Positions 36,321 through 44,408 are shown, counted from the stretch's first letter. The stretch: DNA of 64,000 bases from JAFAXD01 sp963816775 (GCA_963816775.1 CAWFLX010000044.1:1-64000); one strand, 5' to 3'. Translations and numbers: made by a program. Notes: generated from the sequence alone by a model not told the origin.

Positions 36321-37073
36321 CGGCGCCATCCCTGGCACGGCGCGCCGGATCCTCGCCGGCGCCGATCGCCATCGCCGAACGCGTTGCTACGCTCGATTGG
36401 GCGGCGATTTCTGCGCGTCTCGACGCGTCAGGTTGCGCGACGACCGGCGCCGTTGCTGGCGCCTGCGGAATGCGCCGCGCTCGCGCAAACCTACGATGCC
36501 GACGCTCACTTTCGCAACCGGGTGGTGATGGCGCGCCACGGCTTCGGGAGCGGCGAGTACAAATACTTCAGCTACCCGCTGCCCGATATTGTGGCGGAGT
36601 TGCGCGAGGCGCTCTATCCGCGGCTCGCCGAGATCGCGGATCGCTGGAACGAGGCGATGGATGTCGACGTGCGCTATCCGCGCGTCCACGCCGACTATCT
36701 GAAACGCTGCCATCGCGGCGGACAGACAAAACCGACACCGCTGCTGCTGCGCTACGACGCGGACGATTACAATTGTCTGCACCAGGATCTTTATGGAGAG
36801 CTCGTGTTCCCGCTGCAGGTCACTGTGCTGCTTGCTCGGCCAGGCGCCGATTTTACCGGCGGAGAGTTCGTGTTGACCGAACAGCGGCCGCGCATGCAGT
36901 CACGCGCCGAGGTCGTGCAACTCGTGTATGGCGAGGCGGTGATCTTCCCGGTGCATCATCGTCCGGTGCGCGGCACGCGCGGGATCTACCGGGTCAATAT
37001 GCGGCACGGCGTGAGCCGCGTACGTTCTGGCCGCCGGCACACGCTGGGCGTCATTTTCCATGATGCGAAATGA
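36317..37073 (+). CDS. 2OG-Fe(II) oxygenase of the DNA-damage-associated type (PF09859-like), apparent frameshift near the 5' end
   Basis: The catalytic part is read from about 36453 to 37073 in one frame. It has APAECAAL, VVMARHGFGSGEYKYF, an HxD iron site in NCLHQDLYGELVFPLQ and a distal His/Arg region (FPVHHRPVRGTRGIYRVN). The expected N-terminus (MTAPSLARR, then ATLDWAAISARLDASGCATTGA) is in another frame that starts at a GTG overlapping the ada stop. A one-base gain within 36446-36452 would explain the break. If so, the gene is inactive or there is a base error. A TTG at 36384 could start a shorter protein. The family is often found beside ada. Confidence 0.8.
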
Positions 37074-37108
37074 ACCGGTGACCGTTTGGGTGTACTATTT
37101 TTCACCCG

Positions 37109-37798
37109 ATGACCGACGCTGCCGCCACCGTCCTTGAAACGCCGCTCGCCAAGGTGCGTCGCGAGATTGCGGACGCCTGTGCGGATGCCAAGCGCGATCC
37201 CGCGTCAGTGACGCTCGTTGCGGTGTCAAAGACGTTCGATGCCGAGGCGGTCGAGCCGGTGCTGATCGAAGGCCAACGCGTCTTCGGAGAAAACCGGGTG
37301 CAGGAAGCGCGCGCCAAGTGGCCGGCGCTGCGCGCCGGCTATCCCAACGTCGAACTGCATCTGATTGGCCCGCTGCAATCAAACAAGGCAAAGGAAGCCG
37401 TGCAGTTCTTTGACGCCATCCACGCGGTCGATCGGCCCAGCCTCTGCGAGGCACTGGCCAAGGAGATCAAGAAGCAGGCGCGTGCCCCGCTCCTCTTTGT
37501 CGAAATCAACACGGGCGCTGAGCCGCAGAAAGCTGGCGTTCTCCCGGAAGCTGCGGACGACTTCCTCAAGACCTGTCGCGAGACTTATGGGCTCATGATT
37601 GCAGGCCTGATGTGCATCCCTCCCCTTAATGAAGCGCCCGCACCGCATTTCGCGCTCACAGCCAAGATCGCGGCGCGCAACGGGCTGAGCCTCCTCTCGA
37701 TGGGCATGACCGCCGATTTCCCGGTCGCGATCCGCTTCGGCGCGACCCATGTCCGTATTGGGACTGCGATTTTCGGGTCGCGACCAAGCCAAGTTTAG
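37109..37798 (+). CDS. yggS: YggS-family PLP homeostasis protein
   Basis: The 229-residue fold III PLP protein has the pyridoxal lysine in VTLVAVSKTFDAEAVEP, then GENRVQEARAKWP and HLIGPLQSNKAKEAV, and near the end LSMGMTADFPVAIRFGATHVRIG. The family (YggS/PROSC/PLPBP) controls free PLP and amino acid pools and has no racemase activity in the cases tested. It is full length, 35 bp after the oxygenase, and convergent with the L,D-transpeptidase gene, with stops 8 bp apart. Confidence 0.95.
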   Translation: MTDAAATVLETPLAKVRREIADACADAKRDPASVTLVAVSKTFDAEAVEPVLIEGQRVFGENRVQEARAKWPALRAGYPNVELHLIGPLQSNKAKEAVQFFDAIHAVDRPSLCEALAKEIKKQARAPLLFVEINTGAEPQKAGVLPEAADDFLKTCRETYGLMIAGLMCIPPLNEAPAPHFALTAKIAARNGLSLLSMGMTADFPVAIRFGATHVRIGTAIFGSRPSQV

Positions 37799-37806
37799 CA
37801 ACTTAA

Positions 37807-38355
37807 CTACTGAATCATGATTCGCGTCTTGGGGCCGACCTGCGACAGGAGCCACGACAATCGCTTGCGCTCAAGCGCCACACAACCTGCGGTCGAGCCG
37901 AACCCCGGCCGGGCGACATGGATGAAGACCGCGCTGCCCCGCCCGGCCACCCGGGGGCGGGTGTTGTGGTCGAGCTCGATGATCAGGTCGTAAAGATTAT
38001 CCGTGCGCCAAAGCCGATCGCCGGGCTCGTGCGGGGTACGCTCAACTGCACGATTGTACCGACGGTCGCCCGGGTCCTCGATCCACGCGTCGTTGCGCCC
38101 GATCCGCCTCACCGGCAGCCGCGTACGTGGATGAGGCAGCCGGTCGGCACGCCACCACAGGCGCACCAGGCGAAACGAGCCTCGCGGCGTCGCTCCGTCG
38201 CCTTCTCGCTTGTTGGCCGCGATCCCGGAGCGGCCGAGTGCCACGGGAATCCGTAGCGACCCAATCGCCAGCCAGCCGCGTGTCCGCGCGCCTGGCCGGC
38301 TCGCCACCCGAATCACCGCGATCTGGCCTAGAATGCTGCGTTGTCGTGAACCCAT
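37807..38355 (-). CDS. L,D-transpeptidase (YkuD domain) family protein
   Basis: The roughly 182-residue protein has the YkuD catalytic signature near the C-terminus: GSAVFIHVARPGFGSTAGCVALE, with His and Cys of the HxxxxxxxxxxGC pattern. GDGATPRGSFRL earlier is also typical. It belongs to the short ErfK/YbiS-like group that cross-links peptidoglycan or attaches lipoproteins, though some short members act in other ways. No clear signal peptide is seen, which is odd for a wall enzyme. I placed the start at 38355 (MGSRQRSILG); the frame extends to 38442, overlapping the divergent regulator. Confidence 0.75.
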   Translation of the reverse strand: MGSRQRSILGQIAVIRVASRPGARTRGWLAIGSLRIPVALGRSGIAANKREGDGATPRGSFRLVRLWWRADRLPHPRTRLPVRRIGRNDAWIEDPGDRRYNRAVERTPHEPGDRLWRTDNLYDLIIELDHNTRPRVAGRGSAVFIHVARPGFGSTAGCVALERKRLSWLLSQVGPKTRIMIQ

Positions 38356-38434
38356 CTTGCTCGTATCGCGTTCATCACCAACTTGCTCTTTTGCCCCTGC
38401 ATGGTCTATTGCCCGCTGAACCGCCCGAGGCAAC

Positions 38435-39121
38435 ATGCCCAATACACGAACGATCCTGATTGTTGACGACGACGCGGAATTGCGTGACGCACTGGTCGAG
38501 CAGCTCTCCCTGCACGAGGAATTTCACGCGGTTGCGGTCGACACCGGCACCAAGGGGGTGCAGTCGGCCAAGACCGGTCAGATCGACCTCGTGATCATGG
38601 ATGTTGAACTGCCCGACATTGATGGGCGCGAAGCGGTACGCATTCTGCGCAAGAACGGCTTCAAGTCGCCGATCATCATGTTGACGGGTCACAACACCGA
38701 TTCCGATACAATTCTTGGCCTGGAATCCGGCGCCAACGACTACGTGCCCAAACCATTCCGGTTCGCCGTGCTGCTGGCCCGCATTCGCGCGCAGCTGCGT
38801 CAGCACGAGGCGAGCGAAGATGCGGTGTTTGCAATCGGGCCCTACACGTTCCGGCCAAGCTCAAAGCTGCTGGTCAATCCGGCCGGCAACAAGGTGCGCT
38901 TGACCGAAAAGGAAACCGCGATCCTGCGCTATCTCTATCGGGCCGGGCAGAAGCCGGTGGCGCGCGACGTGCTGTTGCAGGAAGTGTGGGGCTACAACTC
39001 CGGAGTGACCACGCACACCCTGGAAACTCATATTTATCGCTTGCGCCAGAAAGTGGAGAAGGACGCCGCCAACCCCGCAATCCTGGTGACCGATGCCGGC
39101 GGTTACAAGCTGGTGCCGTAG
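38435..39121 (+). CDS. OmpR/PhoB-family response regulator
   Basis: The 228-residue protein has a receiver domain with acidic pocket LIVDDDAE, phospho-acceptor Asp in LVIMDVELPDIDG, and conserved LTG and KPF. A winged-helix DNA-binding domain (LTEKETAILRYLYRAG, ETHIYRLRQKVEK) follows. No sensor kinase is adjacent, so it is an orphan here. Its stop codon TAG coincides with the first bases of a family B repeat. A gene with a bare cyclic-nucleotide-binding domain follows after 45 bp. The regulated genes are unknown. Confidence 0.9.
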   Translation: MPNTRTILIVDDDAELRDALVEQLSLHEEFHAVAVDTGTKGVQSAKTGQIDLVIMDVELPDIDGREAVRILRKNGFKSPIIMLTGHNTDSDTILGLESGANDYVPKPFRFAVLLARIRAQLRQHEASEDAVFAIGPYTFRPSSKLLVNPAGNKVRLTEKETAILRYLYRAGQKPVARDVLLQEVWGYNSGVTTHTLETHIYRLRQKVEKDAANPAILVTDAGGYKLVP

Positions 39122-39157
39122 TGTGGCGGATTTGACGTTGCTACCAACATCGCAGCG
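39119..39157. repeat. Palindromic repeat, family B, copy 2 (left arm only)
   Basis: TAGTGTGGCGGATTTGACGT followed by TGCTACCAACATCGC matches, with few changes, one arm and part of the loop of the type II hairpin at 33310. The partner arm is missing. The first three bases are the stop codon of the response regulator. Confidence 0.7.
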
Positions 39158-39166
39158 GGGCCGTGG

Positions 39167-39634
39167 GTGTCCATCGAGGACGATGTCGCATTCCTAGAGC
39201 AAGTGCCGACGTTGGCGGTGCTCGGCCGGCCGGCGTTGCGCATTCTGGCGATCGGGGCGGAAAGCAGACATATTGCGGCCGGCGAGATCCTGTTTCGCGC
39301 AGGTGACCGGGCCGATGCAGGCTTTGTGATTCAGCAAGGGTCGCTCAGTCTGCGAATCGGAGAACACGACGGCGTCCACCAGACCGCCGTTGCCACCCGC
39401 GGCATGCTGGTCAGCGAATTTGCGCTGTTTACCGACGCGGCCCGCACCGTAACGGCGATTGCTCTCACTCCCGCGACGGTGATGCGAATTCCACGCACTC
39501 TTTTCTTGCGAATGCTCGAAGGGCTTCCGGACGCCGCGAACCAGCTGCGCGCTCACATGGCATCACGCCTCGATCGAACGGCGCGTGACATCGTCGGCAT
39601 GCGCGACGCCTTCACGGGCGAGCCTGACGCCTAG
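39167..39634 (+). CDS. Cyclic nucleotide-binding domain protein (Crp-like sensor domain, no HTH)
   Basis: The 155-residue protein is a single cNMP-binding beta-roll: AAGEILFRAGDRADAGFVIQQG, GMLVSEFALF and a short C-terminal helix. It lacks the DNA-binding helix-turn-helix of Crp/Fnr proteins and any kinase or channel part. The usual phosphate-binding cassette (RSAELALL-like) is replaced by MLVSEFALFTDAARTVTAIA, which keeps the R-T-V-T part. It starts with GTG at 39167, 45 bp after the response regulator. It might modulate that regulator; this is inference from position. Confidence 0.8.
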   Translation: MSIEDDVAFLEQVPTLAVLGRPALRILAIGAESRHIAAGEILFRAGDRADAGFVIQQGSLSLRIGEHDGVHQTAVATRGMLVSEFALFTDAARTVTAIALTPATVMRIPRTLFLRMLEGLPDAANQLRAHMASRLDRTARDIVGMRDAFTGEPDA

Positions 39635-39643
39635 GCTCGTCCT

Positions 39644-41284
39644 TCAGCCTGACACCTGCGCCGGTGCAAGCGGGACGCGGCCGCGCATCAGGTCGGCTGC
39701 CTTTTCGGCAATCATCACGACCGGCGCATTGATGTTGCCGCCGACGATGTCGGGAAAGACCGATGCGTCGACCACGCGCAGCGCCTCGACACCGTGCACT
39801 CTCAGTTCGGCGTCGACCACACTGGTTGGATCCGAGGCGGGACCCATCCGACACGTGCCGAGCGGGTGATGGACATCGACCGCCGTCGCCCTGATCAAGG
39901 CGTCGATATCGGCATCGCTGGTTTTGGCGGCGCCTGGAAGGATTTCGGGACCGCGGAACCGGTCGAAGGATTTTTGATGAGCGATCTCGCGGAAGATGCG
40001 CACCCCGGCGCGCAGCACCTTCCAATCATTCTGGGCCTTGAGAAAGTTCTGGTGAATACGCAGCGCCTTGGTCGGATCGGCGGACGCGAGCTGCAGCCAA
40101 CCGCGGCTTTCCGGACGCAACGCCACGACGCGGCAACCCCAGCCGTCCGGAAACGGCTGCTGAGATGGCCAATAAGGCTTGGCGGTCAGCGGCGCCGCGG
40201 CCGTGATCATCTGCAGGTCGGGCAGCGGTGCATCCGGGCTGCTCTTGATGAAGCCCATAAGGCCGACCGGCAGGTCGTTCGCAAAACCGTTTCCAAACAA
40301 ATAGGTTTTGGCGCATTCAACAAGAAGACGGTCGTAGCGGAGCATTTCGGGAAACGGCCCCGGCTCCTTGCGGGCAAACACCACCAGCACCGACAAGTGG
40401 TCTTGCAAATTCTTGCCGACCCCTTTGAGCGCGACTTTGATGGGGATTTGCTGAGCGCCGAGTTCCTCAGGATCGCCAATGCCCGAGAGCATCAGCAGTT
40501 GCGGTGAGTTGATGACGCCTCCCGCCAGGATGACCTCCCGGTCGGCGCGCACGATACGCCGGTGCCCGCCTTGTAGGATCTCGATGCCGGTGGCGCGGTT
40601 TCCTGCGAACAGCACGCGGGTCGCGAGCACATGTGTCGCAACCCGCAGGTTCTTGCGGCGCAGCGCCGGATAGAGATACGCGACCGCGCAACTGCACCGC
40701 CTCCCGCCGCGGATCGTGTACTGGCTTTGGCCAAAACCCTGTTGTTGCGCGCCGTTGAAATCGTCGGTCAGTTCAAACCCGGCGGAGACGACCGCGTGTG
40801 TGCTGGCATCCACCAGCGGATCGCGGTAGGTCGAAAAGCGTGTGGTAAGCGGCCCGTCCCCGCCCCGATAGGTGCTTGCACCTTCCTCCCAGGATTCCTG
40901 CTTGCGGAAGTACGGCAGGCAGTGGGCATAGGACCAAGTCGGAAGTCCCCTCGCCGCCCAATGGTCGTAGTCGGCGCGATTGCCGCGCACGTAGGCCATC
41001 GCGTTGATTGCGGAGGAACCACCGATCACTTTGCCGCGCGCGCACTCAACCGCTCGCCCGTTGACGTTCTCCTCCGGCTCGCAGTCGTACATCCAGTCGT
41101 GCAGGCGTTGTTCGTAGATTTGCCCCCACGCTAACGGGATATCGATACGTGGATCGCGGTCCCAGCCGCCGGCCTCCAGCAACAACACGCGGACGTCGGC
41201 GTCCTCGCTCAGCCTGCCCGCCAGCGTGCAGCCCGCCGATCCGGCGCCGACAATGATGTAATCGTAGCTCTCCGGCCGCGGCAT
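39644..41284 (-). CDS. GMC-family FAD oxidoreductase (choline/alcohol dehydrogenase type)
   Basis: The 546-residue flavoprotein has the N-terminal FAD motif YIIVGAGSAGCTLAGRL, the GMC signature GKVIGGSSAINAMAYVRG, the second signature region with GGVINSPQLLMLSGIG, and the C-terminal active-site histidines in DVHHPLGTCRMG and NINAPVVMIAEKAADL. Such enzymes oxidise choline, polyethylene glycol, aliphatic alcohols or similar substrates; the substrate here is unknown. It is alone, convergent with the cNMP-binding gene, and two palindromic repeats lie upstream. Confidence 0.9.
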   Translation of the reverse strand: MPRPESYDYIIVGAGSAGCTLAGRLSEDADVRVLLLEAGGWDRDPRIDIPLAWGQIYEQRLHDWMYDCEPEENVNGRAVECARGKVIGGSSAINAMAYVRGNRADYDHWAARGLPTWSYAHCLPYFRKQESWEEGASTYRGGDGPLTTRFSTYRDPLVDASTHAVVSAGFELTDDFNGAQQQGFGQSQYTIRGGRRCSCAVAYLYPALRRKNLRVATHVLATRVLFAGNRATGIEILQGGHRRIVRADREVILAGGVINSPQLLMLSGIGDPEELGAQQIPIKVALKGVGKNLQDHLSVLVVFARKEPGPFPEMLRYDRLLVECAKTYLFGNGFANDLPVGLMGFIKSSPDAPLPDLQMITAAAPLTAKPYWPSQQPFPDGWGCRVVALRPESRGWLQLASADPTKALRIHQNFLKAQNDWKVLRAGVRIFREIAHQKSFDRFRGPEILPGAAKTSDADIDALIRATAVDVHHPLGTCRMGPASDPTSVVDAELRVHGVEALRVVDASVFPDIVGGNINAPVVMIAEKAADLMRGRVPLAPAQVSG

Positions 41285-41296
41285 CGCCCTCCCCCG

Positions 41297-41372
41297 CTAG
41301 TGTCCCGATTCCGAAGTTCGCATTACCTTGCGGCACCCTCCGTAGCGAACTTCGGAATCAACGGGACACTAG
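41297..41372. repeat. Palindromic repeat, family B, copy 3, type I hairpin
   Basis: CTAGTGTCCCG-ATTCCGAAGTTCGC pairs with GCGAACTTCGGAAT-CAA-CGGGACACTAG, leaving a loop of about 20 nt. It is followed after 12 nt (TAAAATATAATT) by a type II hairpin, so the two form one bipartite element upstream of the GMC gene. Confidence 0.9.
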
Positions 41373-41384
41373 TAAAATATAATT

Positions 41385-41462
41385 CTAGGGTGGTTTTGGA
41401 TTTGAAGTTCCTATGACGAGAATGCCGCAAGAACGATAGGAACTTCAAATCCACCACACTAG
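41385..41462. repeat. Palindromic repeat, family B, copy 3, type II hairpin
   Basis: CTAGGGTGG...GGATTTGAAGTTCCTAT pairs with ATAGGAACTTCAAATCC-ACCACACTAG. The arm differs from the copy at 33310 (GACGTTCCTAC there, GAAGTTCCTAT here), but both arms changed together so pairing is kept. With the hairpin at 41297 it fills most of the 240-bp gap between the GMC gene and xthA. Confidence 0.9.
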
Positions 41463-41526
41463 ACACGCTTGGGAAACGGCCAAGCATGTCACCGGCCAAC
41501 TGGCCGGGCAATCCTGCTATGGGTGA

Positions 41527-42372
41527 TTACGTTTCGATCGTCGTCGTGACGGGCACGTGATCCGACGGCCTCAGCCACCCGCGTGCCTCGCGCGCAATCT
41601 TGATCCCGCGGAAGCGGTCGCCCAGCTCCGGACTGACCCAGATGTGATCGAGCCGGCGCCCTTTGTCGACCGCGGCCCAGTCCGGCGCGCGGTAGCTCCA
41701 CCAGGTGTAGAGCTTGGCGGGTTCCGGGATGACCGCGCGGGCGATGTCGATCCAGCTGCCGGCACGCTGGAAAGCGGCGAGCTTTTCACACTCGATCGGC
41801 GTGTGTGACACGACCTTGAGCAATCGCTTGTGGCTCCAGACGTCGTGCTCGAGCGGCGCAACGTTGAGATCGCCTACCAGGATCGCGCGCTCATTGCCCG
41901 GCCGCAGCTCGGCGCACCCGGTGAGTTCGTCCAGGAAACCGATCTTGTGCGCGAATTTCGGATTGATCTCGGGATCAGGTTCGTCACCGCCGGCCGGCAC
42001 ATAGAAATTGTGCAGTTTGATCGGCTCGTGCAGGCCGGCCTTCTCGCCAAGCGTGACCGTGATATGGCGCGAATCGGATTTGCCGCAAAAGTCGGTGCGC
42101 ACGACGGCGTCGAACGGAAAGCGCGAAATCACGGCAACGCCGTGATAACCCTTCTGGCCGTTGAGAGCGATGTGGTCGTAGCCCAGCCGCTTGAAGCGCC
42201 GCAGCGGAAACTTGCCGTCCGGGCATTTGGTTTCCTGTAGGCACAGCACGTCGGGCCGTGCCGCCTTCAGGAACTTCGCGACAAGATCGATGCGCAGCCG
42301 GACCGAGTTGATGTTCCAGGTCGTGAGCGTCAATGACCCGGTGACGCGCGGGCTCCGCAGTTCGTGATCCAT
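41527..42372 (-). CDS. xthA: Exodeoxyribonuclease III
   Basis: The 281-residue AP endonuclease/3' exonuclease has the family blocks TTWNINSVRLRIDL, VLCLQETKCPDG, YDHIALNGQKGYHGVAV, LVGDLNVAPLEHDVW and the C-terminal SDHVPVTTTI with the catalytic His. It acts in base excision repair. I chose ATG 42372 (MDHELRSPR); the frame extends to 42486 but without similarity. It precedes no close gene and follows lolA copy 1 in the usual rhizobial xth-lolA-ftsK order. Confidence 0.95.
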   Translation of the reverse strand: MDHELRSPRVTGSLTLTTWNINSVRLRIDLVAKFLKAARPDVLCLQETKCPDGKFPLRRFKRLGYDHIALNGQKGYHGVAVISRFPFDAVVRTDFCGKSDSRHITVTLGEKAGLHEPIKLHNFYVPAGGDEPDPEINPKFAHKIGFLDELTGCAELRPGNERAILVGDLNVAPLEHDVWSHKRLLKVVSHTPIECEKLAAFQRAGSWIDIARAVIPEPAKLYTWWSYRAPDWAAVDKGRRLDHIWVSPELGDRFRGIKIAREARGWLRPSDHVPVTTTIET

Positions 42373-42529
42373 CGCGCCATTATCTGGCACGAACTTCGGC
42401 GGCGGAGAAGGCCCCCTAAGGGATGCGCGTTCCGCCGGTTCAGGTTGCCGTCCGAGAAGCCGTCGGGATGCAAATGCCCGCGACAAGCGCGGGCATAGCA
42501 GCAGAGATCTGGGACTCTATCCGATTGTC

Positions 42530-43246
42530 CTAGCGCGCATTCTGCGTGTCGGGATTCTCGTAGTTGATTTGGAACAAGGCCGGATCGAGCTTCTTGCTGG
42601 CGTCGAGATTATAGACTGCGACCGTCGTGTCGTAGCCCTGCGGGTCGGTCACGGTCCATTGGCGCAGCTTGAAGTCCTGAGCCCCGAACTTCAGCATCAG
42701 CCGGTTGGTACCGACCAGTTGCTGCTCCTCGATCACCACAGTCACGAACTGCTCGTCGGCTCCAACTGCTACCAGGTTGGTGTCGCGCGCGAGATCGACG
42801 CGATCGGCCACCAGGAAGCGCAACGGCGTCTGCGACAGCGGATAGAGGTCCTGGGTTGCGCGCTTGCGGTCGCGCACGACCACCGACTGACCGTCGGCAA
42901 TCACGTCGACACGGCTCGGCGGCGAATATTCGAAGCGCACCTTGCCGGGCTTCTGAACGTAGAACTGGCCTTCCGTGCGCCGCCCATCCGGGCCGACCTG
43001 CACGAAATCACCGACCAGCGTCTTCATATTGGACAGATAGGCGCTGACCCGCTCGACCATGGCGCCCTGGTCAAGGGGCTGCTGCGGCCCACCGGCGTTG
43101 CTGGCCAATGGCGTCGAACGCTGGACGGACGGCGGCTTCGGAGCCGAATCTCTGCCGGTCGCCGCCCGTGGCACGGGTATTGTTTGCGCTGTGGCCGCAG
43201 CCGTGACGATTAACGCCGCTGCGATTGCGCTGACGGTTTTCAACAT
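42530..43246 (-). CDS. LolA-like outer-membrane lipoprotein carrier, copy 1
   Basis: The 238-residue periplasmic protein has a signal peptide (KTVSAIAAALIVTAAATAQT). The LolA fold blocks are VSAYLSNMKTLVGDFVQ, GRRTEGQFYVQKPGKVRFEY and DGQSVVVRDRKRATQDLYPL, ending WTVTDPQGYDTTVAVYNLD. LolA shuttles lipoproteins from LolCDE to the outer membrane. It is nearly a twin of the gene just upstream (43337-44068), separated by 90 bp, so a tandem duplication is likely. The start is ATG 43246. Confidence 0.85.
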   Translation of the reverse strand: MLKTVSAIAAALIVTAAATAQTIPVPRAATGRDSAPKPPSVQRSTPLASNAGGPQQPLDQGAMVERVSAYLSNMKTLVGDFVQVGPDGRRTEGQFYVQKPGKVRFEYSPPSRVDVIADGQSVVVRDRKRATQDLYPLSQTPLRFLVADRVDLARDTNLVAVGADEQFVTVVIEEQQLVGTNRLMLKFGAQDFKLRQWTVTDPQGYDTTVAVYNLDASKKLDPALFQINYENPDTQNAR

Positions 43247-43336
43247 GCCCCATCTCCCCCAAGTTGGTATTTCATTACAATTCGTTGGCGCGAGCGTCCA
43301 TTGATCGTTTACCAAAGTTACCAGTTCGTTAACGGT

Positions 43337-44068
43337 TCACCGTGTGTTCTGCAGATCCGGGTTGTCATAGTTAATTTTGAACAAATCCGGATCGGGTTTC
43401 TTGTTGGTGTCCAGATTGTAGACCGCGACCGTTGTGTCGTAACCCTGCGGGTCGGTCACCGTCCATTGACGCAGCTGCAGGTCCTTCGCCCCGAACATAA
43501 GCACCAGGCGGTTGGTCCCGACGAACTGCTTTTCCTCGATCACCAAGGTAACGAAAACGTCGTCGACGGCAACTGACACCAGGTTGGTGTCGCGCCCGAG
43601 GTCGATGCGGTCCGACAGCAGGTACCGCAACGGCGTTTGCGACAGCGGATAGAGGTCCTGGGTCGAGAGCTTGCGGTCGCGCACGACCACGGACTGGCCG
43701 TCAGCGATCACGTCGACACGGCTCGGTGGCTTGTACTCGAAGCGCACCTTGCCGGGTTTTTGGATAAAGAACTGCCCTTCCGTGCGTGCGCCATCGGGGC
43801 CGACCTGCACGAAGTCGCCCACCAGGGTCTGCATGTTCGTCAAATATCCGTTGATGCGCTCGACCAGGGCACGCTGCCGCGCTTCGCTGTTGGTCGCGTC
43901 TTGCGGGGCTGCCGCAGCGGTGCCGGTCGGTGTCAGCTGCAGCCCTGACGGCGGCGTCGGCGCGGCGTCCTTTTTGGCCGCGGGCGGCTGCACCGGCACC
44001 GTCTGGGCGGTCGCCGACGCGATCACGGCGCACAAAACCAGCGCGACCGTGGCTACGACCCGACCCAT
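43337..44068 (-). CDS. LolA-like outer-membrane lipoprotein carrier, copy 2
   Basis: The 243-residue protein has a signal peptide (VVATVALVLCAVIASATAQT) and the same domain as its neighbour: INGYLTNMQTLVGDFVQ, ARTEGQFFIQKPGKVRFEY, DGQSVVVRDRKLSTQDLYPL and a matching tail. The mature regions agree over long stretches, while the linkers after the signal differ. It follows ftsK, where a single lolA is normal, so this copy is the positional orthologue. A possible promoter and a foldable leader lie upstream. Confidence 0.87.
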   Translation of the reverse strand: MGRVVATVALVLCAVIASATAQTVPVQPPAAKKDAAPTPPSGLQLTPTGTAAAAPQDATNSEARQRALVERINGYLTNMQTLVGDFVQVGPDGARTEGQFFIQKPGKVRFEYKPPSRVDVIADGQSVVVRDRKLSTQDLYPLSQTPLRYLLSDRIDLGRDTNLVSVAVDDVFVTLVIEEKQFVGTNRLVLMFGAKDLQLRQWTVTDPQGYDTTVAVYNLDTNKKPDPDLFKINYDNPDLQNTR

Positions 44069-44101
44069 ATGTCACCTCTTCGTTTCGCCAGCGCATGATC
44101 A

Positions 44102-44167
44102 CGGAAGCTGACCCTCGGGACGAGGGCAGCTTCGCCGTCGGGTCAAGCCCGCAGGTCAGCGTTTCCG
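44102..44167 (-). promoter_or_regulatory. Leader of lolA copy 2 with competing stems
   Basis: In the leftward RNA, three segments compete. CGGAAACGCTGACC (44167-44154) can pair with GGTCAGCTTCCG (44113-44102). The middle segment GAAGCTGCCCTCG (44133-44121) can instead pair with CGAGGGTCAGCTTC (44117-44104). The two pairings exclude each other. CGGG-CTTGA-CCCG (44151-44139) makes a small hairpin between them. The 3' arm ends 33 nt before the ATG. No T-tract follows, so it is not an intrinsic terminator. The rest of the 340-bp gap (44069-44408) holds only the promoter noted separately. Confidence 0.45.
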
Positions 44168-44284
44168 ATCAGAACATGCCCCCCGTCGCAAGCTCAAGGA
44201 CGAAATCCGCCCGATTCGAACCGGATTTTGCCTTGTGTATTACCCCCGACAGTCGCCCCACGAGTGCCGGGACATAAGCCCCTT

Positions 44285-44314
44285 AACATATTGACGCTGC
44301 GGCAGTTTTGTCAA
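44285..44314 (-). promoter_or_regulatory. Putative sigma-70-type promoter upstream of lolA copy 2
   Basis: On the minus strand TTGACA (44314-44309) is followed after 18 bp by TATGTT (44290-44285). The -35 is a perfect match. Transcription would start near 44278, giving a leader of about 210 nt before the lolA copy 2 start. Confidence 0.5.
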
Positions 44315-44408
44315 ACGCGCAAACCCCGCAAGCGCCCACAATCCCGATATTGGTTAATTTTTTAGGCGCACGATGTGGCCATTTCGCGGCCCGCAACGAC
44401 GGTTTACG

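Noticed and set aside
44104..44133. Strong hairpin downstream of ftsK as an intrinsic terminator
   Set aside because: No T-tract follows on either strand and the distance from the ftsK stop is about 275 bp; better treated as a leader structure.
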